Shown: positions 1-9,356 of the stretch, piece after piece
Layout of the letters: every line of letters starts with the position of its first letter
How positions within the stretch are numbered: position 1 is the first letter of the stretch
Assembly (NCBI RefSeq): GCF_900168325.1
Contig: NZ_FVZE01000001.1
Coordinates: 434,001 to 498,000 of the forward strand
Origin: Novosphingobium mathurense
Lineage (GTDB): Bacteria > Pseudomonadota > Alphaproteobacteria > Sphingomonadales > Sphingomonadaceae
Direction of reading: 5' to 3'
DNA length: 64,000 nt
The notes under the pieces: model-generated
What the model was told of the DNA's origin: nothing
Database searches by the model: none
The model's input: only the letters and a program-made list of their open reading frames with translations
Position numbers and translations under genes: made by a program

Positions 1-282
1 ATCACATGGGGCGATGATGTCCTGACCGTTGTCACCGCGACATTGCCCGAAGCCGATCTGGAGCGGCGTATCCGCGATACCGATGCGCTGGTGGTGATGA
101 AGATCGGACGCAACCTTGCCAAGCTGCGCCGCGCCGTCGCGGCGGCCGGGCGAGAGCAGGACGCGTGGCTGGTCGAGCACGCGGCGATGCCGAACCAGCG
201 TGTGACCCGCCTGGCCGAAGCGGAGAACGTGACGCCCTATTTCTCGATCCTGCTGATTCACGGACAGGGACGTCGGCCGTGA
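1..282 (+). CDS. cobI: Precorrin-2 C20-methyltransferase CobI, C-terminal part
   Basis: The reading frame is open from the first base, so only the last 93 residues are in the window. The segment contains the IGRNLAKLRR stretch and an ENVTPYFSILLI end typical of the precorrin-2 C20-methyltransferase C-terminus. This enzyme uses S-adenosylmethionine to methylate C20 of precorrin-2 in cytoplasmic corrin synthesis. The stop overlaps the GTG start of cobJ (GTGA). The assignment rests on these end motifs and on its position as first gene of the cob series; the N-terminal half lies outside the window. Confidence 0.85.
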   Translation: MTWGDDVLTVVTATLPEADLERRIRDTDALVVMKIGRNLAKLRRAVAAAGREQDAWLVEHAAMPNQRVTRLAEAENVTPYFSILLIHGQGRRP

Positions 283-1055
283 ACGCTGCGCAGGATCGGG
301 GCTGGGTCTGCATCGCCGGGCTGGGGCCGGGCGACGAGGCGCTGGTGACGGGCGAGGTCACGCAGGCGCTGGCCGAGGCGACTGACGTCATCGGCTACAT
401 TCCCTACGTTGCGCGGATCGCCGCGCGCGAAGGGCTGACCTTGCATCCCTCCGACAACCGGGTGGAACTGGACCGCGCATCCCATGCGCTCGACCTTGCC
501 GCTCGGGGGCGGCGCGTCGTCGTCGTGTCTTCGGGCGATCCGGGCGTCTTTGCGATGGCCTCGGCCCTGTTCGAAGCGCTGGAAGCCGGGCCGTCAGCCT
601 GGCTCGATATCGATATCCGCGTGCTGCCCGGAATTACCGCGATGCTTGCCGCCAGCGCCCGGGTTGGTGCGCCGTTGGGCCACGATTTCTGCGCGATAAA
701 CCTTTCCGACAATCTCAAGCCCTGGGACCTGATCGAAAAGCGCCTGCGGCTTGCCGCCGAGGCGGATTTCGCGATGGCGTTCTACAACCCGCGCTCGAAG
801 TCGCGCCCCGCCGGTTTCGAACGCGCACTGAAGGTGCTGCGCGAGGTTTGCGGGCCGGAGCGGCCGATTCTCTTCGCCCGCGCGGTCACCACGCCTGACG
901 AGGACTTGCGGATCGTGACCCTTGGAGAAGCGCGGCCGGAGATGGCCGACATGCGCACCGTCGTGATCGTGGGGTCGAGCCGTACCCGCATCATCGCGCG
1001 CGAAGCCGGACCGATCCTCTATACGCCGCGTTCGGCGATGGAAGCCGCCGCGTGA
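279..1055 (+). CDS. cobJ: Precorrin-3B C17-methyltransferase
   Basis: CobJ makes the ring-contracted precorrin-4 by methylating C17. The protein has 258 residues, the usual length for a stand-alone enzyme of this family. It has the tetrapyrrole methylase N-terminal glycine motif (GLGPGDE, near residue 14), the SGDPG motif near residue 85 and an AFYNPRS motif in the second half. I chose the GTG at 279 because it overlaps the cobI stop by 4 bp and the glycine motif follows directly; an in-frame ATG at 165 would lie inside cobI. The 3' end overlaps the end of convergent cobK by 37 bp. Confidence 0.93.
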   Translation: MNAAQDRGWVCIAGLGPGDEALVTGEVTQALAEATDVIGYIPYVARIAAREGLTLHPSDNRVELDRASHALDLAARGRRVVVVSSGDPGVFAMASALFEALEAGPSAWLDIDIRVLPGITAMLAASARVGAPLGHDFCAINLSDNLKPWDLIEKRLRLAAEADFAMAFYNPRSKSRPAGFERALKVLREVCGPERPILFARAVTTPDEDLRIVTLGEARPEMADMRTVVIVGSSRTRIIAREAGPILYTPRSAMEAAA

Positions 1056-1780
1056 TCCAGCCATTGCAGGACGTCTGCCGGATCATGCACTTCGTGCCGC
1101 TCGGGAATGGCGGGGCGGTCGATCATCGTCACCGGCAGGCCCAGTTCGCGGGCCGCCGCGAGCTTGGCCTGCGCGCCGGTTCCTCCGGCATTCTTGCACA
1201 CGACGACCTCGATGGCGTGCTCACGCATCAGCCTGATGTCGCCTTCGACGGTGAAGGGGCCGCGATCGACAACGAGGCTGTGGCGCGGCAATGGCGGCGC
1301 GGCTTCGGGCGCATCGACGAAGCGCAAGAGATAATGATGCTGCGGCTGCGCGACGAATTCGGCGACATGCATGCGGCCCAGCGCCAGCATGATCCGGCGG
1401 GCAGGCCCGGCAAGCCCGGACACGGCAGCGCCGACATCCGCTACATGGCTCCAGCGATCGCCTTGCTGCGGTGCCCAGGCGGGGCGGGTGAGAGCGATCA
1501 GCGGCGTTCCGGCAAGGCGCGCGGCGGCTACGGCATTCGCGCTCATGGTCGCGGCGAAGGGATGCGTCGCGTCGATCAGGTGGGTCACCCGGTTCTCCCG
1601 CAGCCAGTCGGCAAGGCCATCCGCGCCTCCGAAACCGCCGACGCGCACCGGGACCGGCTGCGCACGCGGGCTGGCCGTTCGACCCGCGTAGCTGAGCGTC
1701 GTGTCCACTCCGGACCCGGCGAGCAGGCCGGCCAGCGCGCTGGCCTCGGTGGTACCGCCCAGAAGGAGAACTTTCGGCAT
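1019..1780 (-). CDS. cobK: Precorrin-6A reductase, encoded antisense inside the cob operon
   Basis: CobK reduces precorrin-6A to precorrin-6B with NADPH. The 253-residue protein begins with an LLLGGTTEA nucleotide-binding turn. It also has a DATHPFAA motif near residue 70 and a VVCKNAGG motif in the C-terminal half, all typical of CobK/CbiJ. The start at 1780 has a strong Shine-Dalgarno sequence (AAGGAGGA, complement of 1791-1798) that lies inside cobL. The start codon overlaps the cobL start through a shared CATG. It is the only cob gene here on the minus strand, so the plus-strand operon transcript would be antisense to it, and its own promoter must lie in cobL. Confidence 0.92.
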   Translation of the reverse strand: MPKVLLLGGTTEASALAGLLAGSGVDTTLSYAGRTASPRAQPVPVRVGGFGGADGLADWLRENRVTHLIDATHPFAATMSANAVAAARLAGTPLIALTRPAWAPQQGDRWSHVADVGAAVSGLAGPARRIMLALGRMHVAEFVAQPQHHYLLRFVDAPEAAPPLPRHSLVVDRGPFTVEGDIRLMREHAIEVVVCKNAGGTGAQAKLAAARELGLPVTMIDRPAIPERHEVHDPADVLQWLDHAAASIAERGV

Positions 1781-3005
1781 GGCTGACACTTCCTCCTTCA
1801 CTGACTCCGGCCCGTGGCTGACGATCCTCGGCATCGGCGAGGACGGGGCGGAGGGGCTTTCGGCGGCGGCGCGCGATGCACTGGCGCGGGCCGAACTTGT
1901 GATCGGCGCCCCCCGGCACCTGTCGCTGCTGCCCGCGCTTAATGGCCGCGCAGAGGAATGGCCAGTGCCCTTTGCGCTCGGCATCGAGCGGCTCCTGGCC
2001 CATCGTGGCAAGCGCGTGGTCATGCTCGCCTCGGGCGATCCCTTCTGGTTCGGCGGCGGAGCCCCGGTAACGCGCCACCTGCGCGCGGGCGAATGGATCG
2101 CACATCCTGCGCCTTCGACATTCTCGCTGGCCGCGGCGCGTCTGGGATGGTCGCTGCAGGATACGGTGTGCCTTGGCCTGCATGCCGCGCCCCTGGCGCG
2201 CCTGCGCCCGCATCTGGCTGCTGGTCGCAGGATACTGGTCCTGCTGCGGGACGGAGACGCGGCGGGCGATCTGGCCCGCTATCTGATCGGTCAGGGCTTC
2301 GGTGCCTCGGAGCTGCATATCCTTGAGGCGCTGGGCGGCCCGCGCGAGCGCGTGCGATGCGTGCGCGCCGAGGCGCTTGCCTTCGGCGATGTCGCACATC
2401 CAGTCGCAGTCGGCATTGCCTGCGCCGGGCAGGGGCGTGCCCTGCCTTGCGCATCGGGACTGGCCGACGATCTGTTCGACCACGACGGCCAGATCACCAA
2501 GCGCCCGGTACGCGCCCTGACGCTCTCCGCGCTCGCTCCCGTCCCGGGGGAAACCTTGTGGGACATCGGCGCGGGATCGGGCTCGATTGCAGTGGAGTGG
2601 CTGCTGCGCCACCCCGCGAACCGCGCGGTTGCGTTCGAAAGCGATCCCGTGCGGGCGGAGAGGGCAAGGGCCAATGCCCTTGCGCTGGGCGTCGACAGGC
2701 TCGAGGTGGTCATCGGTCGTGCGCCCGAAATCCTCGATCAGCGATCGGATGACGCGCCCGATGCCGTTTTTATCGGCGGGGGCCTGTCGCAAACGCTGCT
2801 GGAAACCTTGTGGGCGAGACTTCCTGCCGGCACCCGGCTCGTCGCCAATGCCGTAACGCTGGACTCAGAGGCCCTGTTGGCCCAGTGGCAGGCCGGGAAG
2901 GGCGGCGATCTCCTGCGGATCGAACTGGCCCACGCCGCGCCGCTCGGCAATCGCCGAGGCTGGCGTGCGAGCTTTCCCGTCGTGCAGTGGAGCATCGTTC
3001 TGTGA
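1779..3005 (+). CDS. cobL: Precorrin-6Y C5,15-methyltransferase (decarboxylating)
   Basis: CobL methylates C5 and C15 and decarboxylates the acetate side chain on C12, giving precorrin-8. It is a 408-residue fusion. The N-terminal CbiE-like tetrapyrrole methylase has an [10 protein letters not shown] start and an ASGDPFWFG motif. The C-terminal CbiT-like domain has the SAM-binding [10 protein letters not shown] motif near residue 262. The ATG at 1779 is supported by AAGGAGA at 1763-1769, which lies within the first codons of the opposite gene cobK. The stop overlaps the next gene by 4 bp. Fusion of the two activities is typical of the aerobic pathway. Confidence 0.94.
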   Translation: MADTSSFTDSGPWLTILGIGEDGAEGLSAAARDALARAELVIGAPRHLSLLPALNGRAEEWPVPFALGIERLLAHRGKRVVMLASGDPFWFGGGAPVTRHLRAGEWIAHPAPSTFSLAAARLGWSLQDTVCLGLHAAPLARLRPHLAAGRRILVLLRDGDAAGDLARYLIGQGFGASELHILEALGGPRERVRCVRAEALAFGDVAHPVAVGIACAGQGRALPCASGLADDLFDHDGQITKRPVRALTLSALAPVPGETLWDIGAGSGSIAVEWLLRHPANRAVAFESDPVRAERARANALALGVDRLEVVIGRAPEILDQRSDDAPDAVFIGGGLSQTLLETLWARLPAGTRLVANAVTLDSEALLAQWQAGKGGDLLRIELAHAAPLGNRRGWRASFPVVQWSIVL

Positions 3006-3373
3006 TCGTCGCCGGTTTCGGATTCCGGCAGGGCGCGACCCTGCAGTCGATAGAGGACGCGTTGGCGCTGGCACAGCAGTTCTCGCCGCGGGTGACCCTG
3101 CTCGCGACGGCGGCGGACAAGGCGGTGAGCCCGGAAATGGCGCGACTGGCTGCAGTCCTCGGCCTGCCGCTGACGGGCGTTTCGGGGCAGGTGCTTGCCC
3201 GCATCGCCACGCCCACCCGGTCGGAGGCAAGCCTTGCCAGCCACGGCACCGGCAGCGTGGCGGAAGCCAGCGCCCTGGCCGCCGCCGGCCCCGGCGCGCA
3301 ACTGATCGCGATGCGCCACATCTCCCCCGATCGCATGGCGACATGCGCCATCGCCCAAGGATTGACCCCATGA
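3002..3373 (+). CDS. cobE: Cobalamin biosynthesis protein CobE (CbiG C-terminal-like)
   Basis: This 123-residue protein matches the CobE/CbiG C-terminal family, with an [11 protein letters not shown] start and an [19 protein letters not shown] segment. CobE is found in aerobic cobalamin clusters but its exact role is unsettled; a part in binding or handling intermediates has been suggested. The GTG at 3002 overlaps the cobL stop (GTGA), and the stop overlaps the cobM start (ATGA). These linked overlaps suggest translational coupling. An in-frame upstream start at 2810 would overlap most of the end of cobL and is rejected. Confidence 0.85.
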   Translation: MIVAGFGFRQGATLQSIEDALALAQQFSPRVTLLATAADKAVSPEMARLAAVLGLPLTGVSGQVLARIATPTRSEASLASHGTGSVAEASALAAAGPGAQLIAMRHISPDRMATCAIAQGLTP

Positions 3374-4155
3374 CCGTACACTTCATCGGCGCCGGCCCCG
3401 GTGCGCCCGACCTCCTGACCTTGCGCGGGCGTGACCTCATCGCGGCCTCGCCGGTCTGCCTCTATGCCGGGTCGCTGGTGCCTGCCGCAGTGCTCGATCA
3501 CTGTCCGCCCGGCGCACGCATCGTGAACACCGCGCCGCTCGATCTCGATGCGATCATGGCCGAGATCGCAGCGGCCCACACTGCCGGGCAGGACGTGGCG
3601 CGGCTCCATTCGGGCGATCTCTCGGTATGGTCGGCGATGGGCGAGCAGTTGCGGCGGCTGCGGGCCATGGACATTCCCTTCACGGTGACGCCGGGCGTGC
3701 CCGCTTTCGCCGCGACCGCAGCAGCGCTGGAAACCGAGCTGACATTGCCGGGCCTGTCGCAGTCGCTCGTCCTGACCCGGACCTCGGGCCGGGCCAGTGC
3801 GATGCCGGAGGGAGAGAGCCTGATCAATTTTGCCGACACTGGCGCGACGCTGGCGATCCACCTGTCGATCCACAACCTTGCCCGGGTCGTGGCCGACCTG
3901 TCCCCGGCCTATGGGCCCGACTGCCCGGTGGCTGTCGTCTGGCGCGCGAGCTGGCCGGACCAGCGGATCGTGCGCGGCACTCTTGAAACCATCGAGACAG
4001 ACGTCGCGGGCAGCATGGAGCGCACCGCGCTGATCGTCGTCGGGCGGGTACTGGCCGGGGAGGGCTTCGACGAAAGCTGTCTCTATTCCACCGGTTATGA
4101 CCGTCGGTTCCGTCCGCAGGATGCGTCTTCGCGCTTTGCCGGAGGGGTCGAATGA
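3370..4155 (+). CDS. cobM: Precorrin-4 C11-methyltransferase
   Basis: CobM adds the C11 methyl group to precorrin-4, giving precorrin-5. The 261-residue protein starts [18 protein letters not shown], the standard opening of this family. It has a YAGSLVP motif near residue 37, an HSGDLSVW motif near residue 80 and a [13 protein letters not shown] motif. The ATG overlaps the cobE stop by 4 bp, and its own stop overlaps cobB by 4 bp. Length and motifs fit CobM/CbiF; the surrounding aerobic-type genes favour CobM. Confidence 0.94.
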   Translation: MTVHFIGAGPGAPDLLTLRGRDLIAASPVCLYAGSLVPAAVLDHCPPGARIVNTAPLDLDAIMAEIAAAHTAGQDVARLHSGDLSVWSAMGEQLRRLRAMDIPFTVTPGVPAFAATAAALETELTLPGLSQSLVLTRTSGRASAMPEGESLINFADTGATLAIHLSIHNLARVVADLSPAYGPDCPVAVVWRASWPDQRIVRGTLETIETDVAGSMERTALIVVGRVLAGEGFDESCLYSTGYDRRFRPQDASSRFAGGVE

Positions 4156-5459
4156 GCACGCCCGGACTGCTCGTCGCCGCGCCGACCTCAGGGACGGGCA
4201 AGACCACCGTGATGCTCGGCCTGCTGCGTGCGTTGAGCGAGAGCGGCAGCACGGTCCAGCCGTTCAAGAGCGGGCCGGACTACATCGATCCTGCGTTCCA
4301 CCGGGCCGCCTGCGGGAATGCCTCGTTCAATCTCGACAGCTGGGCGATGGACGCCGGCATGCTGGATGCCGTCGCGGCGATGGCGGCCGGGGCGGATATT
4401 GCCGTGGCCGAGGGCTCGATGGGCTTTTACGACGGTGTCGCCACGCGCGGGGCGACCGGCAATGGTGCCAGTGCCGACATCGCCCGGCGCATGGGCTGGC
4501 CGGTGGTCTTCGTCCTCGACGTATCCGGCCATGCCCAGTCTGCCGCGGCGACGGCGCTGGGCTTTCGCCGTTTCGATGCCCGCATTCCCTTTGCCGGGGT
4601 AATCCTCAACCGTGTGGCAAGCCCGCGCCACGAACGCCTTGTGCGGCGAGGGATGGAGGCGATCGGAATGCCGGTGCTGGGGGCATTGCCGCGGCGCGGC
4701 GACCTCACCCTGCCGGAACGCCACCTCGGGTTGGTGCAGGCCGCCGAGCATCCCGAGCTTGACCGCAAGATCGCCGACTATGCCGCTTTCCTGCGCGAAC
4801 ACGCGGACCTGCCGGAGATCCGCAAGGCGGCAAGGGCTCTCGACCGCGGTGAGGGCGCGGGCCTGCCGCAGCCTCCCGCGCAGCGTATCGCCCTGGCCCA
4901 GGACGAGGCGTTCTCGTTCATCTACCCGCACATGCTGGAAGGCTGGCAGCGGGCCGGGGCCGAGATCCTGCCTTTCTCTCCGCTGGCGGACGAGGCGCCC
5001 GACAAGAGTGCGGACCTGGTCTGGTTGCCGGGCGGCTATCCCGAGCTTCACGCCGGTCGGATCGCCGCTGCATCGCGCTTCCTTGCCGGTCTGCGCCGCC
5101 ATGCCGAGACCCGTCCGGTGCACGGCGAATGCGGTGGCTACATGGTGCTGGGCGAAGCCCTCGTCGACAAGGAAGGGGAGCGTCACCCCATGGCCGGCCT
5201 GCTCGGCCTCGTGACGAGCTATGCGCAGCGCAAGATGCATCTGGGCTATCGCAGTGCCCGCCTGCTTGCGCCGGTTGCCAATCTGACCGCTGGCACCCGC
5301 CTGCGCGGGCATGAGTTCCACTACTCGACGATTATCGAGCAGCCCGACGAGCCTCTGGCCGAAGTGACCGATGCCGATGGCAATGCCGTGCCCGAAACCG
5401 GTTCGCGGCGCGGCCGCGTGACCGGGACGTTCTTCCACCAGATCGCACCCTACGCATGA
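4152..5459 (+). CDS. cobB: Hydrogenobyrinic acid a,c-diamide synthase (CobB/CbiA)
   Basis: CobB amidates side chains a and c of hydrogenobyrinic acid using glutamine and ATP, before cobalt insertion in the aerobic route. The 435-residue protein has an N-terminal dethiobiotin-synthetase-like P-loop ([10 protein letters not shown], residues 10-19) and a C-terminal class I glutamine amidotransferase domain. The likely nucleophile is Cys327 in [16 protein letters not shown] motif near the C-terminus probably carries the partner histidine. It overlaps cobM and cobF by 4 bp on each side, in keeping with one operon. Confidence 0.94.
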   Translation: MSTPGLLVAAPTSGTGKTTVMLGLLRALSESGSTVQPFKSGPDYIDPAFHRAACGNASFNLDSWAMDAGMLDAVAAMAAGADIAVAEGSMGFYDGVATRGATGNGASADIARRMGWPVVFVLDVSGHAQSAAATALGFRRFDARIPFAGVILNRVASPRHERLVRRGMEAIGMPVLGALPRRGDLTLPERHLGLVQAAEHPELDRKIADYAAFLREHADLPEIRKAARALDRGEGAGLPQPPAQRIALAQDEAFSFIYPHMLEGWQRAGAEILPFSPLADEAPDKSADLVWLPGGYPELHAGRIAAASRFLAGLRRHAETRPVHGECGGYMVLGEALVDKEGERHPMAGLLGLVTSYAQRKMHLGYRSARLLAPVANLTAGTRLRGHEFHYSTIIEQPDEPLAEVTDADGNAVPETGSRRGRVTGTFFHQIAPYA

Positions 5460-6232
5460 TCTCGCTCAGCCTTATCGGGATCGGCACCGGCAATCCCGAC
5501 CACCTGACCATGCAGGCGCGGCGGGCGATGAACGGGGCCGACCTGATCCTGCTGCCGCGCAAGGGCGAGGCCAAGGCGGACCTGCTCGACTTGCGCCGGG
5601 GCATCTGCGTGCAAGTGCTGGAGCGGCCCGTCCGTGTCGTCGAGTTCGACCTTCCGGTCAGGTCCGCGAATGGCGACTATCTTGGCGCGGTCAACGACTG
5701 GCACGATGCCATCGCCCGGACGTGGTCGCGGGAAATCGCCCGGAACCTGCCGCAGGGCGGGCATCTGGCGCTGCTCGTTTGGGGCGACCCCTCGCTCTAC
5801 GACAGCACCTTGCGCATCGCCGCGCGCCTGCAGGATGACGGAATGGATCTGGGGATCGAAGTCGTCCCCGGCATCACCAGCGTCCAGGCCCTGACCGCGG
5901 CGCATGCGATTGCGCTCAATCGCCTTGCCGAACCGTTTGTCGTCACCACCGGCAGGCAGCTACGCGACAGGGGCTGGCCGCAAGGGACCAATGTGGTCGT
6001 CGTCATGCTCGACGGGGGCTGTGCCTTTGAAACGCTGGAGCCAGAGGGTATCGAGATCTGGTGGGGGGCCTATCTCGGCATGGAGCACGAGGCGCTGATC
6101 CACGGACCCTTGCCTGAGGTTGCCAACCGCATTGTCGAGGCTCGTAAGGCATTGAGGGAGCGCCACGGCTGGATTATGGATACCTACCTGATGCACCGGA
6201 CCTTCAACGATCAGACCGGGGCAGGGGGATAG
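5456..6232 (+). CDS. cobF: Precorrin-6A synthase (deacetylating)
   Basis: CobF methylates C1 and removes the extruded acetyl fragment from precorrin-5, giving precorrin-6A. The 258-residue protein opens with SLIGIGTGNPDHLT and has an LPRKGEAKADLL segment and a VVPGITSVQAL motif. CobF belongs to the oxygen-dependent pathway, so its presence is the best evidence in this window for late cobalt insertion. It overlaps cobB by 4 bp and is followed 2 bp later by bluB. cobG, cobH and the cobalt chelatase are not in this window. Confidence 0.93.
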   Translation: MISLSLIGIGTGNPDHLTMQARRAMNGADLILLPRKGEAKADLLDLRRGICVQVLERPVRVVEFDLPVRSANGDYLGAVNDWHDAIARTWSREIARNLPQGGHLALLVWGDPSLYDSTLRIAARLQDDGMDLGIEVVPGITSVQALTAAHAIALNRLAEPFVVTTGRQLRDRGWPQGTNVVVVMLDGGCAFETLEPEGIEIWWGAYLGMEHEALIHGPLPEVANRIVEARKALRERHGWIMDTYLMHRTFNDQTGAGG

Positions 6233-6234
6233 TC

Positions 6235-6882
6235 ATGACACAGCCGCCCCCCAGCTTCGATGAAGCGTTTGCCGCGCAGCTGGAGCAATTGCTGCACTGG
6301 CGGCGCGATGTCCGGCATTTCGATACCCGTGCCATTCCCGAAGACGATATCGAGCATTTGCTTCGCTGCGCCAGTCTGGCTCCGTCGGTGGGCAATTCGC
6401 AGCCATGGCGCTTTGTTCGGGTGCACAGCCCCGCCTTGCGCGAACGACTGGCCGGCCACGTCGACGAACAGAGTGCGCGCGCTGCCGAGCGCTACTCCGA
6501 TGCGAAGCAGCGCGAACACTACAAGTCGCTCAAGCTGCACGGTGTGCGCGAAGCGCCCGAAATCATGGCGGTGTTCTGCGATGGGGAGCCGGTGGCGGGC
6601 AAGGGGCTGGGCATCGCGACAATGCCCGAGATGCTCGATTATTCCGTAGTAATGGCGATCCACACCATGTGGCTGGCCGCGCGGGTGCGGGGGATCGGCA
6701 TGGGCTGGGTCTCGATCGTCGATCCGAAGTTCGTGGGCGGGCTTCTCGATGCGGCGCCTTCCTGGCGGCTCATCGCGATCCTGTGCATCGGCTATCCCTG
6801 CGAAGCAGCCGCGACGCCCGAGCTCGAAGAACGTGGCTGGCAGGCCCGGGAAGCCTGGTTGGAGCGCACTTTCGAGAAGTAA
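6235..6882 (+). CDS. bluB: 5,6-dimethylbenzimidazole synthase BluB
   Basis: BluB fragments reduced flavin mononucleotide with oxygen to make 5,6-dimethylbenzimidazole, the lower ligand of vitamin B12. The 215-residue protein belongs to the nitroreductase fold. It has an RRDVRHFD segment near residue 23, the SLAPSVGNSQPWRF flavin-binding motif near residue 45, and GIGMGWVSI in the second half. It is the last gene of the cob operon, 2 bp after cobF. Its presence implies that the strain makes cobalamin itself and not only pseudo-B12 forms. It faces the convergent TetR gene. Confidence 0.93.
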   Translation: MTQPPPSFDEAFAAQLEQLLHWRRDVRHFDTRAIPEDDIEHLLRCASLAPSVGNSQPWRFVRVHSPALRERLAGHVDEQSARAAERYSDAKQREHYKSLKLHGVREAPEIMAVFCDGEPVAGKGLGIATMPEMLDYSVVMAIHTMWLAARVRGIGMGWVSIVDPKFVGGLLDAAPSWRLIAILCIGYPCEAAATPELEERGWQAREAWLERTFEK

Positions 6883-6957
6883 GGGGCAGGCGAAAGCCTG
6901 TTCTGCCAGTGGTCAGTCAATAAACAATGGATGGCCCGCCCACTGGTGGCGGTGCAT

Positions 6958-7689
6958 TCATCCCGCAGTGCGGTCTTCCCCGAATTTAAGGTAAGTCAGC
7001 ACCATCTCGCCGAGTTCGCGCAGCAAGGTTTCCCAGTCCTGCTCGTCAGGAACGGGCTCCATCGAATCGATGCTCAGTTGGCGGACAAGCGTTGCGAAGA
7101 TGATGCGCACGACCATGAGCGCTTTCGTTTCGATATGTCCGCGGATCTCTTGCCGGTAGTGTGCCAGTCCCGCCGCCAGCACCGCAGCCGCTTCCGCCTG
7201 ACGTCTGCTGCCACTGCGGGAGACTTCCGGGTCAACCGAAGCCCGTCTCATCGCCAGACGCAGCATCAGAGCGTTTGCGAGCAGGATCTGCGAGAAGGCG
7301 CGGACATATCCGGGAATGTAAGCGTCGAGATTGTCCGAAGCCGATAGGGTGTCGGCGAATGCGCGCTCTTCGGTTTCGCCCATCATCGCCAGTTCACGGC
7401 CGATAACGGCCCGGATCAGTTCGTCCTTGCCCTCGAAGCGATGATAGATCGATCCGGTCGAAACCTTGCCGAGACTGCTGACTTCCTGAAGCGTGAAATC
7501 CTCGCCCCCGCGCTCGATCATGAGTGTCTTGGCTGCGGTGAGCATCCGGTCCAGCGAAGCCTGGCTGCGGGGCTGCAAAGGCTTGCGGACATCGGTCAAT
7601 ATCGCCGCGAGGGCCTGTTCGGCACTGGCCCCTTCGGTCTTACTGCCTGTTGCGGCCAAGTTCGTGTCTGGCTTGGGTCTGCTCATCAC
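6958..7689 (-). CDS. TetR-family transcriptional regulator
   Basis: The 243-residue protein has an N-terminal low-complexity arm of about 40 residues. A TetR helix-turn-helix follows at about residues 50-95, with the FTLQEVSSLGKVSTGSIYHRF pattern recognisable around residues 66-84. The C-terminal ligand domain is unlike any regulator whose target I know. It is convergent with bluB and has no divergent partner within 340 bp, so its target cannot be read from context. A short inverted repeat (CAATCC/GGATTG, 7785-7800) lies about 100 bp upstream of its start and could be its operator; that is inference. Confidence 0.85.
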   Translation of the reverse strand: MMSRPKPDTNLAATGSKTEGASAEQALAAILTDVRKPLQPRSQASLDRMLTAAKTLMIERGGEDFTLQEVSSLGKVSTGSIYHRFEGKDELIRAVIGRELAMMGETEERAFADTLSASDNLDAYIPGYVRAFSQILLANALMLRLAMRRASVDPEVSRSGSRRQAEAAAVLAAGLAHYRQEIRGHIETKALMVVRIIFATLVRQLSIDSMEPVPDEQDWETLLRELGEMVLTYLKFGEDRTAG

Positions 7690-7970
7690 TTCCCTGTAAT
7701 CCGGCCCGATGGACTGGTCTTCTTCGTTGGCACGTCTATCTTCGTGGGGGCCCCGATAGTGCGATCCAAGTACAACAGATCAGCCAATCCGCAAGGATTG
7801 CAACACGATTCGGTCCTCATCTTGGAAATCGTGTCCCGATTTCGCCTTTTGAACCGGGATGCCGATAGCTTCCAAAAGCACGCATTACTGTTTCACCGAT
7901 GCGCCCGGTCAATCGATATGTTGTCGGTCCGGCTGCCGGACTGACGGGATCGCTGCAGTATCCGGATGCA
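7690..7970. other. Intergenic region upstream of the TetR gene
   Basis: No gene is supported in these roughly 280 bases. The region holds the TetR promoter side, a CAATCC/GGATTG inverted repeat at 7785-7800, and a GGGGGCCCC palindrome near 7746-7754. It ends at the terminator that closes the xylose operon. Confidence 0.5.
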
Positions 7971-8008
7971 AAAAGCCCGCCGCCTGCATGTGCAAGCGGC
8001 GGGCTTTT
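7971..8008. terminator. Bidirectional rho-independent terminator after xylA
   Basis: A perfect 13-bp inverted repeat (AAAAGCCCGCCGC at 7971-7983 and its complement at 7996-8008) surrounds a 12-nt loop. The A/T ends give a U-tract on either strand. It lies 20 bp beyond the xylA stop and ends the minus-strand xylB-xylA transcript. Confidence 0.92.
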
Positions 8009-8028
8009 CATGTCGGTATCAGCTGATC

Positions 8029-9342
8029 TCAGAAGCGGTTGACGTAGTTCTCGCACCATTCCTGACGACCGGACTTCGGTTCCGGCGCACGGTTGGACTG
8101 CACCGCGATATCGGCGATGGAGGCAAGGGTAGCCTCGGGTGCGTGGATCATGCGGCCCAGTTCGCCCTTCCAGCCTGCGTAGCGCTCTGCCCGGAACGCC
8201 TCGAGGCGGCCGTCCTCGATCATCGCGGCAGCACGCAGGAAAGCCCGGGCGATCGTGTCGACACCGCCGATGTGGCCGTGCAGCAGATCGGCTGCATCGA
8301 TCGACTGGCGGCGGACCTTGGCGTCGAAGTTGAAGCCGCCGGTGGTGAAGCCGCCGGCGCGGATCACTTCCAGCATCGCCAGCGTGAGTTCCTCGACCGA
8401 GTTGGGGAACTGGTCGGTGTCCCAGCCATTTTGCGGATCGCCGCGGTTGGCATCGATCGAGCCGAAGATGCCGAGCGCGCGCGCCATCGCCAGTTCGTGC
8501 TCGAAGGTATGGCCCGAGAGCGTCGCGTGGTTCGCCTCGATGTTGACCTTCACTTCGTTCTCGAGGCCGAAGCGCTTGAGGAACGCATAGACGGTCTGCG
8601 TGTCGAAATCGTACTGGTGCTTGGTCGGCTCATGCGGCTTGGGTTCGATCAGGATGGTGCCGGTGAAGCCGATGCGGTGCTTGTGGTCGACCACAAGCTG
8701 CAGGAAGCGCCCGAAGTTCTCCTGCTCGATGCCGATCTCGGTATTCAGGATCGTGTCGTAGCCCTCGCGGCCGCCCCACAGGACGTAGTTGGAACCGCCG
8801 AGGCGATGGGTGGCTTCCAGCGCATCGCGCACCTGCATGGCCGCCCAGGTGTAGACTTCCGGATCGGGATTGGTGGCAGCGCCTGCCATGTAGCGCGCAT
8901 GGCCGAAGAGATTGGCGGTGCCCCACAGCAGCTTGCGGCCGTGCCTGGCCTGCAGTTCTTCGAGGTGATCGACAGCTTCGGCAAAGCTGGCGCGGAAGCC
9001 GGTCGCATCTTCGGCATCCGCCATCACGTCCACGTCGTGGAAGCAGTAGAAGGGCAGGTCGAGCTTCTCGACGAAGGCAAGCGCGGCTTCGCGCTTGGCG
9101 CGTGCGGCTTTGGCGTCGTTCGGTCCCGTGTGCCACGGACGGGTGAACGTGCCCGCTCCGAAGACGTCGCTGCCCGGCCAGCAGAAGGTGTGCCAGAAGC
9201 AGACGGCAAACCGCAGGTGGTCTTCGAGCCGCTTGCCCATGACGACGCGGTCCTTGTCGTACCAGCGATAGGCAAGGTCGTTCGCGCTTTCCGGGCCTTC
9301 GTAACGGACCGTGTCGAACTCGGCGAAATATTCAGCAGACAT
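8029..9342 (-). CDS. xylA: Xylose isomerase
   Basis: XylA converts D-xylose to D-xylulose in the cytoplasm using two divalent metal ions. The 437-residue length and N-terminal extension place it in the longer class II enzymes. Recognisable motifs are HTFCWPGSD (with the catalytic-type histidine region), [29 protein letters not shown] and [10 protein letters not shown], which carry the metal ligands. I start at the ATG at 9342 with AAAGGA 9 bases upstream. A GTG at 9360 overlapping the xylB stop by 4 bp would add six residues and cannot be excluded. xylA is second in the operon behind xylB. Confidence 0.96.
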   Translation of the reverse strand: MSAEYFAEFDTVRYEGPESANDLAYRWYDKDRVVMGKRLEDHLRFAVCFWHTFCWPGSDVFGAGTFTRPWHTGPNDAKAARAKREAALAFVEKLDLPFYCFHDVDVMADAEDATGFRASFAEAVDHLEELQARHGRKLLWGTANLFGHARYMAGAATNPDPEVYTWAAMQVRDALEATHRLGGSNYVLWGGREGYDTILNTEIGIEQENFGRFLQLVVDHKHRIGFTGTILIEPKPHEPTKHQYDFDTQTVYAFLKRFGLENEVKVNIEANHATLSGHTFEHELAMARALGIFGSIDANRGDPQNGWDTDQFPNSVEELTLAMLEVIRAGGFTTGGFNFDAKVRRQSIDAADLLHGHIGGVDTIARAFLRAAAMIEDGRLEAFRAERYAGWKGELGRMIHAPEATLASIADIAVQSNRAPEPKSGRQEWCENYVNRF

Positions 9343-9356
9343 CCTTGGTATTCCTT

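Noticed and set aside
1..6882. Cobalamin riboswitch inside the cob cluster
   Set aside because: Genes overlap with no leader space, and I found no B12-box-like conserved segment; any riboswitch would be upstream of the window.
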